NCBI GenBank assembly: GCA_045637775.1
Contig: JAZUAC010000050.1
Coordinates: forward strand, 1 to 45,672
Reading direction: 5' to 3'
DNA length: 45,672 nucleotides
From: UMGS172 sp045637775
GTDB taxonomy: Bacteria; Bacillota; Clostridia; Oscillospirales; Acutalibacteraceae
In this document: positions 25,143 through 34,568 of the stretch, one piece after another
Numbering within the stretch: position 1 is the first letter of the stretch
Layout: every line of letters starts with the position of its first letter
Notes under the pieces: model-generated
Told to the model about the DNA's origin: nothing
Seen by the model: the letters and a program-made list of their open reading frames with translations, nothing else
The model's database searches: none
Position numbers and translations under genes: made by a program

Positions 25143-25171
25143 ATTTTACTTCAAATACAAATTTTAATCAA
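25143..25171 (-). promoter_or_regulatory. Promoter of the UlaG-like/AraC unit
   Basis: TTGATT (25171-25166) and TAAAAT (25148-25143) on the minus strand, 17-bp spacer, 26 bp before the ATG at 25116. Confidence 0.55.
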
Positions 25172-25236
25172 TAGTAAATCACAAATTTTTATGTATTTTA
25201 ATTATAATTTATCGTACACCTGCAATTTATGTTACC

Positions 25237-25265
25237 TTGACAAATAATACGATGTAATATATAAT
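25237..25265 (+). promoter_or_regulatory. Promoter of the phosphohexomutase gene
   Basis: Perfect TTGACA (25237-25242) and TATAAT (25260-25265) with a 17-bp spacer, 36 bp before the ATG at 25302. Consensus strength suggests constitutive, high expression. Confidence 0.8.
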
Positions 25266-25301
25266 TAAAAAAATATAAAATTGTTTGAAAGGGTGTTTTC
25301 A

Positions 25302-26924
25302 ATGACATATAAAGAAAAATATCTTCAATGGTTAAACTTTGACGTTGATACAAAAGCCGAGCTTGAAGCCATAACCGATGAAGCCGAAATTTCCGACCGC
25401 TTTTACAAGGATCTTGAGTTTGGTACCGCAGGCTTGAGAGGTATTATGGGTGCAGGCTCCAATCGAATGAATAAGTACACCGTTGGTCGTGCCACCTTTG
25501 GCTTTGCACAGTATGTTAAGTCTAAGGGTAGTGATAACTTAAAGGTTGCAATTGCTTATGACACAAGAAACAATTCGCAGTATTTTGCAAAGATAACCGC
25601 AGGTATTTTTGCTTCTTTAGGTTTCACTGCTTATCTTTATGAGTTTGAGGCTCCCGTTCCCGTTCTTTCATTTACTGTCAGACATTTGGGATGTATTGCA
25701 GGTGTTATGATTACTGCTTCACACAACCCTAAAGAATATAACGGTTACAAGGTTTATGACGAAACAGGCTGTCAGCTTAACACCGAAGAGGCAAATGCTG
25801 CGCTTGAGTATATAAACAATATTACTGATTTCTCAACGATTCCCTTCTCTGAAAATTCCGACAATATAAAAATGATCGGCGAGGATGTTTTGGGCGAGTT
25901 TTTGAAGGCTGTCAAGAAGCAATCTCTTTACGAGGGTAAGTCAGACGTAAAAATCGTCTACACTCCCCTGCACGGCTCGGGCAACGTTCCCGTTCGCAGA
26001 ATGTTGGACGGACTCGATGTTACCATCGTTAAGGAGCAGGAATTGCCCGACGGTAACTTCTCTACTGTCCGCAGCCCCAACCCCGAGGAAAAGGATGCAC
26101 TCAATATTGCTATTGAAAAAGCACGAGAAATCGGTGCTGACCTTGTTCTTGGTACAGACCCCGATTGTGACCGTGTCGGTATTGCTGTAAAGCACGGTGA
26201 TGATTATGTACTGTTCACCGGTAACCATACAGGTGCAATGCTTGTAAACTTCGTTCTCAATATGAAGAAGAATGAGCTTAACAGTAAATCAACCATGATT
26301 AAAACCATTGTTACCTCCGAGCTTGGTGCTGATATAGGCCGCAAATTCGGCATTATAGTTGAAGAAACCCTTACAGGCTTTAAATATATCGGCAACAAGA
26401 TGAACAAGTATGAGGCCGACGGTTCACAGGAATATATCATCGGCTATGAAGAGTCCTATGGTTATCTTGTTGGTAATCATGCCCGAGATAAGGATGCCGT
26501 TGTTGCTTCTATGCTCATTTGTCAGATGGCTGCTTGGTATAAAAACCAAGGTAAGACCTTGGTTGATGGTCTCAATGAGTTATATGCTGAGTTTGGCTAC
26601 TATCTTGACACGCAGGACAGCTTTACCTTAAAGGGTCAGGACGGCGCCGAGAAGATTCAGCAGCTAATGGTTTATTTCCGTGAAAAAGGCACTTCACTTT
26701 TTGATGGAATTATTGAAGTGCAGGACTTTAAAAAAGGCGTGCGTGACCTTCCGCTTGAAAATGTGTTAAAATTCATTTTTGACGATGGTTCTTGGATTGC
26801 TGTTCGTCCTTCCGGTACGGAGCCCAAGATTAAGGTTTACTATTCTATCAAAGAGGCTGACCGCAGCGCTGCAGAAGAAAGACTTGCCAAAATCAAGGAA
26901 GTAATCCACGGAATTATTAAATAA
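25302..26924 (+). CDS. pgcA: Phosphoglucomutase / phosphomannomutase (alpha-D-phosphohexomutase family)
   Basis: Interconverts hexose 1- and 6-phosphates. The 540-residue protein has the four family motifs in order: FGTAGLRGIMG, the phosphoserine loop TASHNPKEYNGYKVY, the metal loop GTDPDCDRVG and the phosphate-binding RPSGTEPKIKVYY near the C terminus. Length and motifs match the Firmicutes PgcA type. ATG 25302 lies six bases after AAGGGTG; the TTG at 25281 is upstream of it and is rejected. It is a single-gene unit with a strong promoter and terminator. Confidence 0.93.
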   Translation: MTYKEKYLQWLNFDVDTKAELEAITDEAEISDRFYKDLEFGTAGLRGIMGAGSNRMNKYTVGRATFGFAQYVKSKGSDNLKVAIAYDTRNNSQYFAKITAGIFASLGFTAYLYEFEAPVPVLSFTVRHLGCIAGVMITASHNPKEYNGYKVYDETGCQLNTEEANAALEYINNITDFSTIPFSENSDNIKMIGEDVLGEFLKAVKKQSLYEGKSDVKIVYTPLHGSGNVPVRRMLDGLDVTIVKEQELPDGNFSTVRSPNPEEKDALNIAIEKAREIGADLVLGTDPDCDRVGIAVKHGDDYVLFTGNHTGAMLVNFVLNMKKNELNSKSTMIKTIVTSELGADIGRKFGIIVEETLTGFKYIGNKMNKYEADGSQEYIIGYEESYGYLVGNHARDKDAVVASMLICQMAAWYKNQGKTLVDGLNELYAEFGYYLDTQDSFTLKGQDGAEKIQQLMVYFREKGTSLFDGIIEVQDFKKGVRDLPLENVLKFIFDDGSWIAVRPSGTEPKIKVYYSIKEADRSAAEERLAKIKEVIHGIIK

Positions 26925-26944
26925 TAAATTCTTCTTAAACAACA

Positions 26945-26984
26945 AATCACCCCGAAGATTCAGGTCTTCGGGGTGATTCTTTTT
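26945..26984 (+). terminator. Terminator of the phosphohexomutase gene
   Basis: A perfect 14-bp stem (26945-26958 with 26965-26978) is followed by CTTTTT on the plus strand. The convergent GH38 gene ends at 26989. Confidence 0.92.
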
Positions 26985-26988
26985 GTGG

Positions 26989-29900
26989 TTAGATGAATTT
27001 CAATGTAACAATTTCAAAGTTCTTTACAGGCACTTTGACCAATTTACCGTCAAACGGGATTTCTTCAATAACGTTTTCCAAAAGGTCACAGATATATGCC
27101 TTTTTGAAGCCATCGGCAACCGTCACGGTTGTGGTTGTTCTGCGGTCAAAGGCGTCATACATTCTGACAATCATACCGTCATCATATTCACACTTTTTAA
27201 CCGTTTCAATGATAACGTTTTCTTTGTCATTGGAAACCAAAGAGAAACTATCACAAAGCTTGCCACAGTTGGCATTAACATTGATAAACTCCAAAGGCTG
27301 GTTGAGAGAATAAGCATCATGTATTACACCTGCTTCACGGAAATCACCGATATGAGGCATAAGAGAGTATGTAAACTTATGCTCGCCCTGATCGGCAACG
27401 GGGTTCGGGAAGGTTGCACACTTAAGTATTGTGAGTTTAAGTGTGTTGCCCTCGGTGTTATGACCGTATTTGCAGTCGTTAAGCAACGCTACGCCGTAAC
27501 CGTTTTCTGAAACGTCAACCCATTTGTGTCCATAAACCTCAAACTTTGCCTTATCCCAACTTGTGTTTTCATTGTTCGGGCGTGAAACGTGTCCAAACTG
27601 AATCTCATAAGTGGTATTCAAAGCGTGAACATCAAACGGGAACGCCGCTTTAAGCACCTGATGCTGTTCGTGCCAATCAATATCGTTATCAAAGTCGATT
27701 CTGGTGTTGTTTGAGTACAACCAGATATTCTGCTTGATGGTCGAATTAAAATATTTTTTAGTTACGCTGAAGCCTGCACGGTCGCCGTCAAAAATAGGCT
27801 CAATTTCGGCTTTATCGTCAAGCAGCCACATCTTTTGCTTATAGTAATCAGAAAGCTCCCACGCATCATAATTAAACGGAAAATCTTCGAAAATCTGCAG
27901 TTCGTTACCAAACTTGCCGTTGACAAAAACTTCGCGTTCGGCACGCTTGTCGTAGAGAGATACAATGCGACCGCTTTCGTCAAGTGTTAGTTTATAAAAC
28001 TCATTTTCGGCCGAAAGACCGCTAACGCTAACCTTTGATTTGAAATCATCAGGATTGATTACACACCAACCGAATGCAGGAATTTCCCCAGTTTCAAAGG
28101 TTTTTCCGTTTACGGTAATCAAACCTTTTCTTGCAAATCCCAACGGGTTGTAGACCAAAATACCGCCATTGGTGGAAATGTTCTCGGCAATAGCCTTCAG
28201 CTTTTCAGAAACAACAGAATTACAGAACTCGGCAATTTGTGCATAATCCTTATCACTTTGCTCATAAACCTCAAAAATTGAGGAACCGGGAATTATATCG
28301 TGGAATTGGTCATGCAGCACCATATTCCAGTTATTATAAATACCTTCGGCATCATATTTAAGTCCTAAAAGCTTACCGATATAGGAAATACCCTCGGCCT
28401 TTGTGAGTGAAAATTCCGACTTGCGGTTGCCCTTCTTATTCTTTGCAATTGAAGTATATGTACCTCGGTGATATTCAAGATAAAGTTCACCACGCCACTT
28501 GGGAACTCGACGCAACTTTTGGGCATTCTCATCAAATTGCACTTTGACTTCGTCAAGATGCGGCTTCAAGAATCCCATTTGAGCAACGGGAATTCCGGGC
28601 AAACCTTTCTTCAAACGGTCATAACGTTCAAGCATATCCTTTGTAGGACCGCCGCCACCGTCACCAAAACCAAAGACGTGCAAGCTTCGATTGGCATAGT
28701 CCTTTTGCTTATATCGGTTATGAGTACCCTTAATTTGAGAAGGTGTCAGTTTACCAACATAGGTTGTATAGTTTTGAGGCTCTACACCACGGTATTCCTG
28801 GGTTGTGATGAAGTTTGTGAAAATTTCGGTACCGTCAATACCCTCCCAATAAAAGGTGTCAACCGGCATTGTGTTGGTATCGTTCCAACTGATTTTGGAT
28901 GTCACAAAATGCTCAACACCGCATTTTTTCAAAATCTGCGGTAATGCTGCACTATATCCGAAAACATCGGGCAGGAAAAGAATCTTACTATCAATCTGGA
29001 ACTCGTCTTTAAAGAACTTTTTGCCCTGCATAACCTGACGAACAAAGCTTTCACCGCTTACAAGGTTACAGTCCGACTCAATATACATTGCGCCTTCGGG
29101 TTCCCATCTTCCCTCTTCAACCAACTTTTTCAGTTCTTCATACTTTTCGGGTGCTTCTTCTTTGAGATAACGGTAAAGCTCGGGCTGTGAAAGCATAAAC
29201 TTAAACTCGGGATACTTGTCCATCAGCGCTTTTGCGGTTGAAAAACTGCGTTGGATTTTTTCTTTGGTCTGCTCTCTTGTCCATTGCCACTCAATATCGA
29301 TATGCGTATGTCCAAGCACATTTACAATCGGCTTACCTTCAACCGAACAGAGTTTATTATAAAGCTCTTCCTCAATAAACTTTAAAGCGTTTTCTATACT
29401 GCGGTAGTAAGCTTCGCTATAAACCTCACGCATATCAAGAATCATGGCGGTACGGTCAAGCACCGACATCATCTTGATATATTCTTCCGAGTTTTCATTG
29501 AGCAACATACAAGCCTCATAAGCCGTCTGCATATCGTAATAAAGCTTTTCAGTACGCTTGTCAACCTTTACAACCGACATATTGAAACCAACTGAATCGT
29601 TTATCATTCCAATATAGAAATAGTTGTGAGCAATATATTCGGTATCAGGTTCAAGAAAAGCTTCGGTATGATTTGTGTCGAAACCTTGGGTCATTTTGCC
29701 GTTGAGGTAAAGCAAACCTTGTGGATTGGTTGCATCCCATCTACCCTCAAAACCTGTTGTGCTTTTAAGTATAAAATACTTATTATCAAGCGGTTCAGGG
29801 GTTTTGAAAGATGCTCTTATCCAATAATGCTCATCCTTGCCCGAAAATCTGTGACCTTTGGGCAAAGGCATCCAACCGTCTTTTGGGAATTGGTTATTTT

Positions 29901-30012
29901 GCTTATAACCGTCAGCCTTTACATATTCAAGATTTTCAACATCAAAAATCTTTCCTTGGCGTTGACCGTTGAGTTTATCGCAAATAACTCTGACTTTATT
30001 CTTTATATCCAT
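26989..30012 (-). CDS. Alpha-mannosidase, glycoside hydrolase family 38
   Basis: A 1007-residue cytoplasmic enzyme with no signal peptide, releasing mannose from alpha-mannosides. The catalytic barrel has the zinc and substrate motif HTHIDIEWQW near residue 237 and the nucleophile segment LPDVFGYSAALPQIL near 345. The ICNW-type segment is followed by the middle three-helix domain and a long C-terminal beta-sandwich. ATG 30012 is five bases after GGCGGTG; the frame upstream to 30060 has no ribosome binding site. It is divergent from an AraC regulator, with operator-like repeats between them. Confidence 0.93.
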   Translation of the reverse strand: MDIKNKVRVICDKLNGQRQGKIFDVENLEYVKADGYKQNNQFPKDGWMPLPKGHRFSGKDEHYWIRASFKTPEPLDNKYFILKSTTGFEGRWDATNPQGLLYLNGKMTQGFDTNHTEAFLEPDTEYIAHNYFYIGMINDSVGFNMSVVKVDKRTEKLYYDMQTAYEACMLLNENSEEYIKMMSVLDRTAMILDMREVYSEAYYRSIENALKFIEEELYNKLCSVEGKPIVNVLGHTHIDIEWQWTREQTKEKIQRSFSTAKALMDKYPEFKFMLSQPELYRYLKEEAPEKYEELKKLVEEGRWEPEGAMYIESDCNLVSGESFVRQVMQGKKFFKDEFQIDSKILFLPDVFGYSAALPQILKKCGVEHFVTSKISWNDTNTMPVDTFYWEGIDGTEIFTNFITTQEYRGVEPQNYTTYVGKLTPSQIKGTHNRYKQKDYANRSLHVFGFGDGGGGPTKDMLERYDRLKKGLPGIPVAQMGFLKPHLDEVKVQFDENAQKLRRVPKWRGELYLEYHRGTYTSIAKNKKGNRKSEFSLTKAEGISYIGKLLGLKYDAEGIYNNWNMVLHDQFHDIIPGSSIFEVYEQSDKDYAQIAEFCNSVVSEKLKAIAENISTNGGILVYNPLGFARKGLITVNGKTFETGEIPAFGWCVINPDDFKSKVSVSGLSAENEFYKLTLDESGRIVSLYDKRAEREVFVNGKFGNELQIFEDFPFNYDAWELSDYYKQKMWLLDDKAEIEPIFDGDRAGFSVTKKYFNSTIKQNIWLYSNNTRIDFDNDIDWHEQHQVLKAAFPFDVHALNTTYEIQFGHVSRPNNENTSWDKAKFEVYGHKWVDVSENGYGVALLNDCKYGHNTEGNTLKLTILKCATFPNPVADQGEHKFTYSLMPHIGDFREAGVIHDAYSLNQPLEFINVNANCGKLCDSFSLVSNDKENVIIETVKKCEYDDGMIVRMYDAFDRRTTTTVTVADGFKKAYICDLLENVIEEIPFDGKLVKVPVKNFEIVTLKFI

Positions 30013-30041
30013 AAAAACACCGCCTAAAAGCATTTTATTAT

Positions 30042-30106
30042 ATTTTACATCAACCCGCATTGAAATTCAATCAGTATTGTGATAAAATTGTTATGGTATT
30101 GTGATA
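30042..30106 (-). promoter_or_regulatory. GH38 promoter with AraC-type direct repeats
   Basis: On the minus strand, TTGAAT (30070-30065) and TAAAAT (30047-30042) have a 17-bp spacer. Just upstream, GTATTGTGATA occurs twice (30074-30084 and 30096-30106), exactly 22 bp apart, on the same helix face. The near copy ends three bases from the -35 box. This is the classic layout of an AraC-family activator site, and the divergent gene at 30129 encodes such a protein. Confidence 0.65.
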
Positions 30107-30128
30107 TTTTTAAAATTAAGGTGAAATT

Positions 30129-30965
30129 ATGGAAGCAAAATTATTGACGGCTGACAGGTTTGTTGACCCCGTGTCAGAATGTTCCTATCGCTATGTTATC
30201 AGCACAACCGAATATTTCCGTCCGCATTATCATGATTATTATGAATTGTTTGTAATGCTTGAAGGCAATGCCTTGCACTGTGTGAACGGTAGTGAAATCA
30301 GTTTGCACAAAGGTGATATGGTTTTTATAAGACCTTCTGACATTCACGATTATCTTTGCGAAAAAGGCAAGGAATTTTCAATGATGAACATTACCTTCAC
30401 GCAAAACACGGCGGATATTATGTTCCAATTCTTAAGCGATGGTTTTCCGTCGAAAAGTCTAAAAAGCAGTCCTCTGCCACCAACGGTTCATCTTTCAAAC
30501 AACGACCTTGAATGGTTTAACGCAAGAATGGACAGTGTGTGTGCTATTGAGGGAAATGACCTTATTGCTATTAAAACCGCAATAAGAACCTTGCTGTTCA
30601 GAATCTTCACCCGATTTTTTGCCGATGTAGAAGACTCTTCTGACTCGACACCCGTCTGGCTTGATGAACTGCTTGACCAAATGCGTCAGAACGGTAATTT
30701 TATTATTGGTGTTGACCGATTGCTGCAGCTCTCCACTAAAACCCGAGAACATACCCTACGCAGTATAAAAAAACACACCGGTCAAACTGCAACAGAGTTT
30801 ATAAATGGCTTAAGACTGAACTATATAGCCAATATGCTCCGTAACAGTAATCACAGTGTGTCAGATATAATTTATGAAAGTGGTTTTAACAATATCAGTT
30901 GGGCTTCAACCCTTTTCAAAGAAAAGTATAGCCAAACGATGAGCGAGTACAGAAAAGCCGAGTAA
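30129..30965 (+). CDS. AraC-family regulator of the alpha-mannosidase gene
   Basis: A 278-residue regulator with an N-terminal cupin domain (RPHYHDYYELFVMLEG, HKGDMVFIRPSDIHDY) and a C-terminal AraC domain (VSDIIYESGFNNISWASTLFKEKYSQTMSEYR). The start at ATG 30129 has AAGGTGAAA upstream. It is divergent from the GH38 gene with 116 bp between them and a 22-bp spaced direct repeat in that gap, so it probably activates the mannosidase when a mannoside signal binds. The signal is inferred only from the neighbour. Confidence 0.88.
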   Translation: MEAKLLTADRFVDPVSECSYRYVISTTEYFRPHYHDYYELFVMLEGNALHCVNGSEISLHKGDMVFIRPSDIHDYLCEKGKEFSMMNITFTQNTADIMFQFLSDGFPSKSLKSSPLPPTVHLSNNDLEWFNARMDSVCAIEGNDLIAIKTAIRTLLFRIFTRFFADVEDSSDSTPVWLDELLDQMRQNGNFIIGVDRLLQLSTKTREHTLRSIKKHTGQTATEFINGLRLNYIANMLRNSNHSVSDIIYESGFNNISWASTLFKEKYSQTMSEYRKAE

Positions 30966-30973
30966 CAAAACCG

Positions 30974-31558
30974 TCACCCACGCAGTTTTTCCAAAAACAT
31001 CGGCATTGTTTTGATGCCGTATTCCTTTAAAGAGTAATCACCCTTACAAAGGCACCAATCGTACATCAACGCACGCTCACACAGTGCATAAAACCTAACG
31101 ATTTCTTTAACCGTCATTGTGTCAGTTATCTCTTGTCTTTCCTGACCGCGAGTCACAAGCTTTCTGATCAATTTATAATAAACACGGTTATGGTCAAGAA
31201 GCGACTGCTCACCTTTTGTTGTAAGCTGGGTTGAAAAAAGACGGCTCAAAAGGTCTAAATCGATTTGATTTTCAATCATGCCGAACAGTTCACTGTTAAG
31301 ATACAAAAGCGCATCAATACTGTTCATTTCATCGGTGATGTTTGGAGCTAATTCCTCATATTTTTCGTCAAAAAGGTATGACAGCGACGAAAGCAACGCA
31401 TCCTTACTTTCAAAATAATGATAAAATGAGCCTTTAGATGTGCCCGACTCCCAAACAATATCCTCAATAGTGGTATCATCATAGCCTTGGTCGTAGAATA
31501 ACTTCCAAGCTGCCGAGACTATTTTACCTTTTGTGTTTCGTGTGTTCTTTTTAGCCAT
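30974..31558 (-). CDS. TetR/AcrR-family regulator
   Basis: A 194-residue repressor-type protein. The N-terminal HTH is typical (KIVSAAWKLFYDQGYDDTTIEDIV, SGTSKGSFYHYFESKDALL), followed by a divergent helical ligand-binding domain. ATG 31558 has GGAGT upstream. It is convergent with the AraC gene (8-bp gap) and divergent from the gene at 31712, whose -35 box overlaps a palindrome that is its likely operator. Confidence 0.9.
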   Translation of the reverse strand: MAKKNTRNTKGKIVSAAWKLFYDQGYDDTTIEDIVWESGTSKGSFYHYFESKDALLSSLSYLFDEKYEELAPNITDEMNSIDALLYLNSELFGMIENQIDLDLLSRLFSTQLTTKGEQSLLDHNRVYYKLIRKLVTRGQERQEITDTMTVKEIVRFYALCERALMYDWCLCKGDYSLKEYGIKTMPMFLEKLRG

Positions 31559-31640
31559 ATTTTAACTCCGATTTTAATACCGCATATTTTAATATTTGTG
31601 CCGTAAGTTTTACTGATTTTACCACATTCAAAAACTTTTT

Positions 31641-31681
31641 TCAACAATGTTGTTGACAATTTTTTTGATAGAACTTATACT
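31641..31681 (+). promoter_or_regulatory. Promoter with overlapping palindromic operator
   Basis: Perfect TTGACA (31653-31658) and TATACT (31676-31681) with a 17-bp spacer. The inverted repeat TCAACAA (31641-31647) / TTGTTGA (31650-31656) with a 2-bp centre overlaps the -35 box. Bound protein would block the promoter, as for TetR repressors. Confidence 0.65.
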
Positions 31682-31711
31682 GAACTAAATACTTCAACGG
31701 AGTGTGAGCTT

Positions 31712-33223
31712 ATGAAAAATGTAATAAACATTGTGAATTTTATCAGAGGATGCGAGCCAAGAGAAAAAATGGACCTTTTGGAGCCTATCGTAAAACAGAT
31801 TGAGCTCGCCGAAAAGTATAATTTGCCTACAACCTTTTTATTTCAATATGATGCTTTGATCATGCCTGAATTCACCGATCTTATAAAGGCTTGCGATGAA
31901 AAGTATGAGCTTGGTCTTTGGCTTGAAACTCCCAAGCCCTTGGTTGAAAAGGTTGGTCTTAAATGGCGCGGTCGTGAAGGTTTTGACTGGGATTGGTACT
32001 CACACGTTGGAATGCTTGTTGGCTACACACTTGAGGAACGACGTCTTATGCTTGACGAATGTATGCGTTGTTTTAAAGAAAAATTCGGCTACTATCCCAA
32101 GACGGTTGGTTGTTGGTCAATTGACGGTTTTTCACTCGATTATCTTGATAAAACCTATGGAATAGACGCAGCGCTAATCTGCAAAGAGCAATGGGGTACC
32201 GACGGGTACTCACTTTGGGGCGGATATTATTCCGAAGCCTACTACCCTACCCGCAACAACATGTTCTGCCCTGCCGACAATAAAGAAAATCAAATCAATA
32301 TTCCTGTTTTCAGAATGCTTGGTTCCGACCCGATTGACCAGTATATGAACGGTTTGGGTTCAAGCTGGCAGACTGTTGAGACGATCGAGCCGAGCTGTCC
32401 TGTAGGTCGCGACCCAGAATGGATTAACTGGTATATCAACACTTATTTTGATAACAATAACATCGGTCTTAACTATGTTCAAGCGGGTCAGGAAAACTCG
32501 TTCGGATGGCGAAGAATGAGCCAAGGACTTACTATTCAGTATGAAATTTTTGCTCAAAAACGCGCAAGCGGTGAGATTGAGGTTATGAACTCAGGCGACA
32601 TCGGAAGAATGTTCAAGAAAATGTATAGCCTGACACCTTGCACAACTACTATAGCACGTAAGAAAGACAGCGGTACCGCTTGGTTTAACAATAAAAATTA
32701 CCGTGCAAGCCTTTATTTCAAGGGTGATTTGTTACTTTTGCGTGACTTGCACATCTTTAATGACGGCTATCGTGAGAGATACCACGATGAGGTCACAACC
32801 AACGAAAGCCTTTACTTCGACAATCTTCCGTTTATCGATTGCTACCGTTGGAGCAAGGACGGAAACATCGGTGGCGGATACTTTGTTAAAGACGGCAAAA
32901 CCGTAAAGCTTAGCGGTAAATTTACGACCGAAAACATTGAGGACAACGGTCTTAAGGTTACGATGCCAACCGATTGCGGTGATATTACAGTCACCTTCCT
33001 TGAAAATGAAGTCAAAATTATCTTCCCTGATTCCGGATTCTCATTTGAAGCACGAATTTTTAACGACCAATATGCTCCGACTGTAAATACCGACGGCAGT
33101 TCGGTAAACCTTTCTTACCGTGATTTTGCTTACTCCGTTAAAACCGATGGCATAACCGAGAACACCGAAAACGGCTTTAAAATCTGTGCTAACGACAATA
33201 AATTAACATTAAAAATCCAGTAA
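31712..33223 (+). CDS. Putative carbohydrate-active barrel protein, function unknown
   Basis: A 503-residue cytoplasmic protein without signal peptide that I cannot assign to a named family. Residues about 1-330 read like a (beta/alpha)-barrel of the deacetylase/GH57/GH38 type: NLPTTFLFQYDALIMPEF, YELGLWLET, FGYYPKTVGCWSIDGFSLDYL, then IDAALICKEQWGTDGYS. The rest, rich in beta strands, looks like a sandwich domain. The many Trp, Tyr and acidic residues fit sugar binding. It is a single-gene unit divergent from a TetR regulator. An alternative is a sugar-specific lyase or epimerase-like protein. Confidence 0.6.
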   Translation: MKNVINIVNFIRGCEPREKMDLLEPIVKQIELAEKYNLPTTFLFQYDALIMPEFTDLIKACDEKYELGLWLETPKPLVEKVGLKWRGREGFDWDWYSHVGMLVGYTLEERRLMLDECMRCFKEKFGYYPKTVGCWSIDGFSLDYLDKTYGIDAALICKEQWGTDGYSLWGGYYSEAYYPTRNNMFCPADNKENQINIPVFRMLGSDPIDQYMNGLGSSWQTVETIEPSCPVGRDPEWINWYINTYFDNNNIGLNYVQAGQENSFGWRRMSQGLTIQYEIFAQKRASGEIEVMNSGDIGRMFKKMYSLTPCTTTIARKKDSGTAWFNNKNYRASLYFKGDLLLLRDLHIFNDGYRERYHDEVTTNESLYFDNLPFIDCYRWSKDGNIGGGYFVKDGKTVKLSGKFTTENIEDNGLKVTMPTDCGDITVTFLENEVKIIFPDSGFSFEARIFNDQYAPTVNTDGSSVNLSYRDFAYSVKTDGITENTENGFKICANDNKLTLKIQ

Positions 33224-33227
33224 TACA

Positions 33228-33253
33228 AAACCCTCCGATTTCTCGGAGGGTTT
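33228..33253. terminator. Bidirectional terminator
   Basis: Stem CCCTCCGA (33231-33238) with TCGGAGGG (33243-33250), flanked by AAA/TTT, lies between the convergent barrel-protein and dehydrogenase genes. Confidence 0.85.
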
Positions 33254-33272
33254 AATGTTTGTTAATTGATGA

Positions 33273-34403
33273 TTATTTGTAAGAAGAGCTTGCGTTAACC
33301 TCATCGAAGTTAACATCACCAAGGTACTTAACGGGATCAAGACCGACAAACTTACACATATCGAACATTTCTGCAACAGTGTTGATGTTAACATCGATAC
33401 CGTTCTCAAGACGATCTGCCTTTGCGATGATTTCCTTTTCACCGTGGGTGTAGATTCTGGTCTGACCCTCGGACTTAGGACTCTCACGAAGCTCACGCAT
33501 GAAGGTGGAAAGGTGCTCTTTAATCTCTGCAGGATCACCAAATACCTTGGGATCGATAGCGATAAAGCCATGGCAAGTGCCACCCTTGCCGTTGGTGTGA
33601 GTATGGTTAGATGTAATACCCATAGAAAGGATAGAAGTGAAGAGCTCACAGAACATACCGTAACCGTAACCCTTGTGAGAACCGAGAGTCTCGGTCTCGC
33701 CGCCCAAAGGCATGATGCCGCCGCCGTTCTTTGCAACGATGTTAGCAAGAACATCCTTAGCATCCGAGCTACCCTTACCCTGAGCGTTCAAAGCCCAACC
33801 CTCAGGAAGGGGTTTGTTGAGCTTGTTGTAAACTTCAAGCTTACCACGGGTAACAACAGTGGTAGAAGCATCGAAGAAGAAATCATAAGGCTCAGCAGGT
33901 GCTGCAATAGCAATGGGGTTAGAACCAAGCATTGCAAGACGGCCAAATGTAGGAACCATGATAGCCTCGGAGTTGGTGAAAGACATACCGATAAGACCTG
34001 CATCACAAGCCATCTTTGCATAGTAGCCTGCGATACCGTAGTGGTTAGAGTTACGAACAGTAACAATAGCCATACCGGTGGTCTTAGCCTTCTCGATAGC
34101 AATATTCATTGCCTTATGACCGATGAGCTGACCCATACCATCGTGACCCTCAATAACTGCTGAAACAGGAGTCTCGAAAATAACCTCAGGCTTAGCTTCT
34201 ACCTTGATAAGACCCTTTTTGATACCGTTATGATAACGAGCAAGTCTCTGCATACCGTGAGACTCGATGCCGTAAAGGTCAGAAAGCAAAAGAACATCTG
34301 AAATGATCTCGCTTTCAGCCTTGGAGAAACCAAAGCTTTCAAAGCAATCTTCACAGAATACTTTAAGCTGAGGATAAGTGTATCTAATGTATTTAGTAGC
34401 CAT
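33273..34403 (-). CDS. Malate/L-lactate dehydrogenase, type 2 (Ldh_2) family
   Basis: A 376-residue NAD(P)-dependent 2-hydroxyacid dehydrogenase of the MDH2/Ldh_2 fold, unrelated to the Rossmann LDH. Family segments include SDLYGIESHGMQRLARY (catalytic His in ESHG), VRNSNHYGIAGYYA, SNPIAIAAP, VVTRGKLEVY, LGSHKGYGYGM and the C-terminal GEKE. Relatives reduce malate, lactate, ureidoglycolate or diketogulonate; the substrate cannot be told by eye. AAGGAGAG lies before ATG 34403. It is separated from putP by a terminator. Confidence 0.88.
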   Translation of the reverse strand: MATKYIRYTYPQLKVFCEDCFESFGFSKAESEIISDVLLLSDLYGIESHGMQRLARYHNGIKKGLIKVEAKPEVIFETPVSAVIEGHDGMGQLIGHKAMNIAIEKAKTTGMAIVTVRNSNHYGIAGYYAKMACDAGLIGMSFTNSEAIMVPTFGRLAMLGSNPIAIAAPAEPYDFFFDASTTVVTRGKLEVYNKLNKPLPEGWALNAQGKGSSDAKDVLANIVAKNGGGIMPLGGETETLGSHKGYGYGMFCELFTSILSMGITSNHTHTNGKGGTCHGFIAIDPKVFGDPAEIKEHLSTFMRELRESPKSEGQTRIYTHGEKEIIAKADRLENGIDVNINTVAEMFDMCKFVGLDPVKYLGDVNFDEVNASSSYK

Positions 34404-34512
34404 AATTATCTCTCCTTATATTTTAACTAAAGTATATACATTGTACTACTTTATGTTTTAATTTACCATTGACATTTTGTTAAATTTTTGACGATTTTTT
34501 TATATAGTTTTT

Positions 34513-34550
34513 GACAAAACAAGCACCCGAGCATAAAAGCCCGAGTGCTT
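34513..34550 (-). terminator. Terminator of the PutP-type gene
   Basis: Stem 34521-34531 with 34540-34550. Two pairs are G-U only in minus-strand RNA, so the stem is complete in that direction and broken in the other. TTGTTTTG follows. It lies 18 bp after the symporter stop. Confidence 0.8.
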
Positions 34551-34568
34551 TGAGCATCGCTGTTAATT

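Noticed and set aside
33444..34163. 239-codon rightward frame opposite the dehydrogenase
   Set aside because: Antisense to an intact Ldh_2 gene, no ribosome binding site, no recognisable motif.
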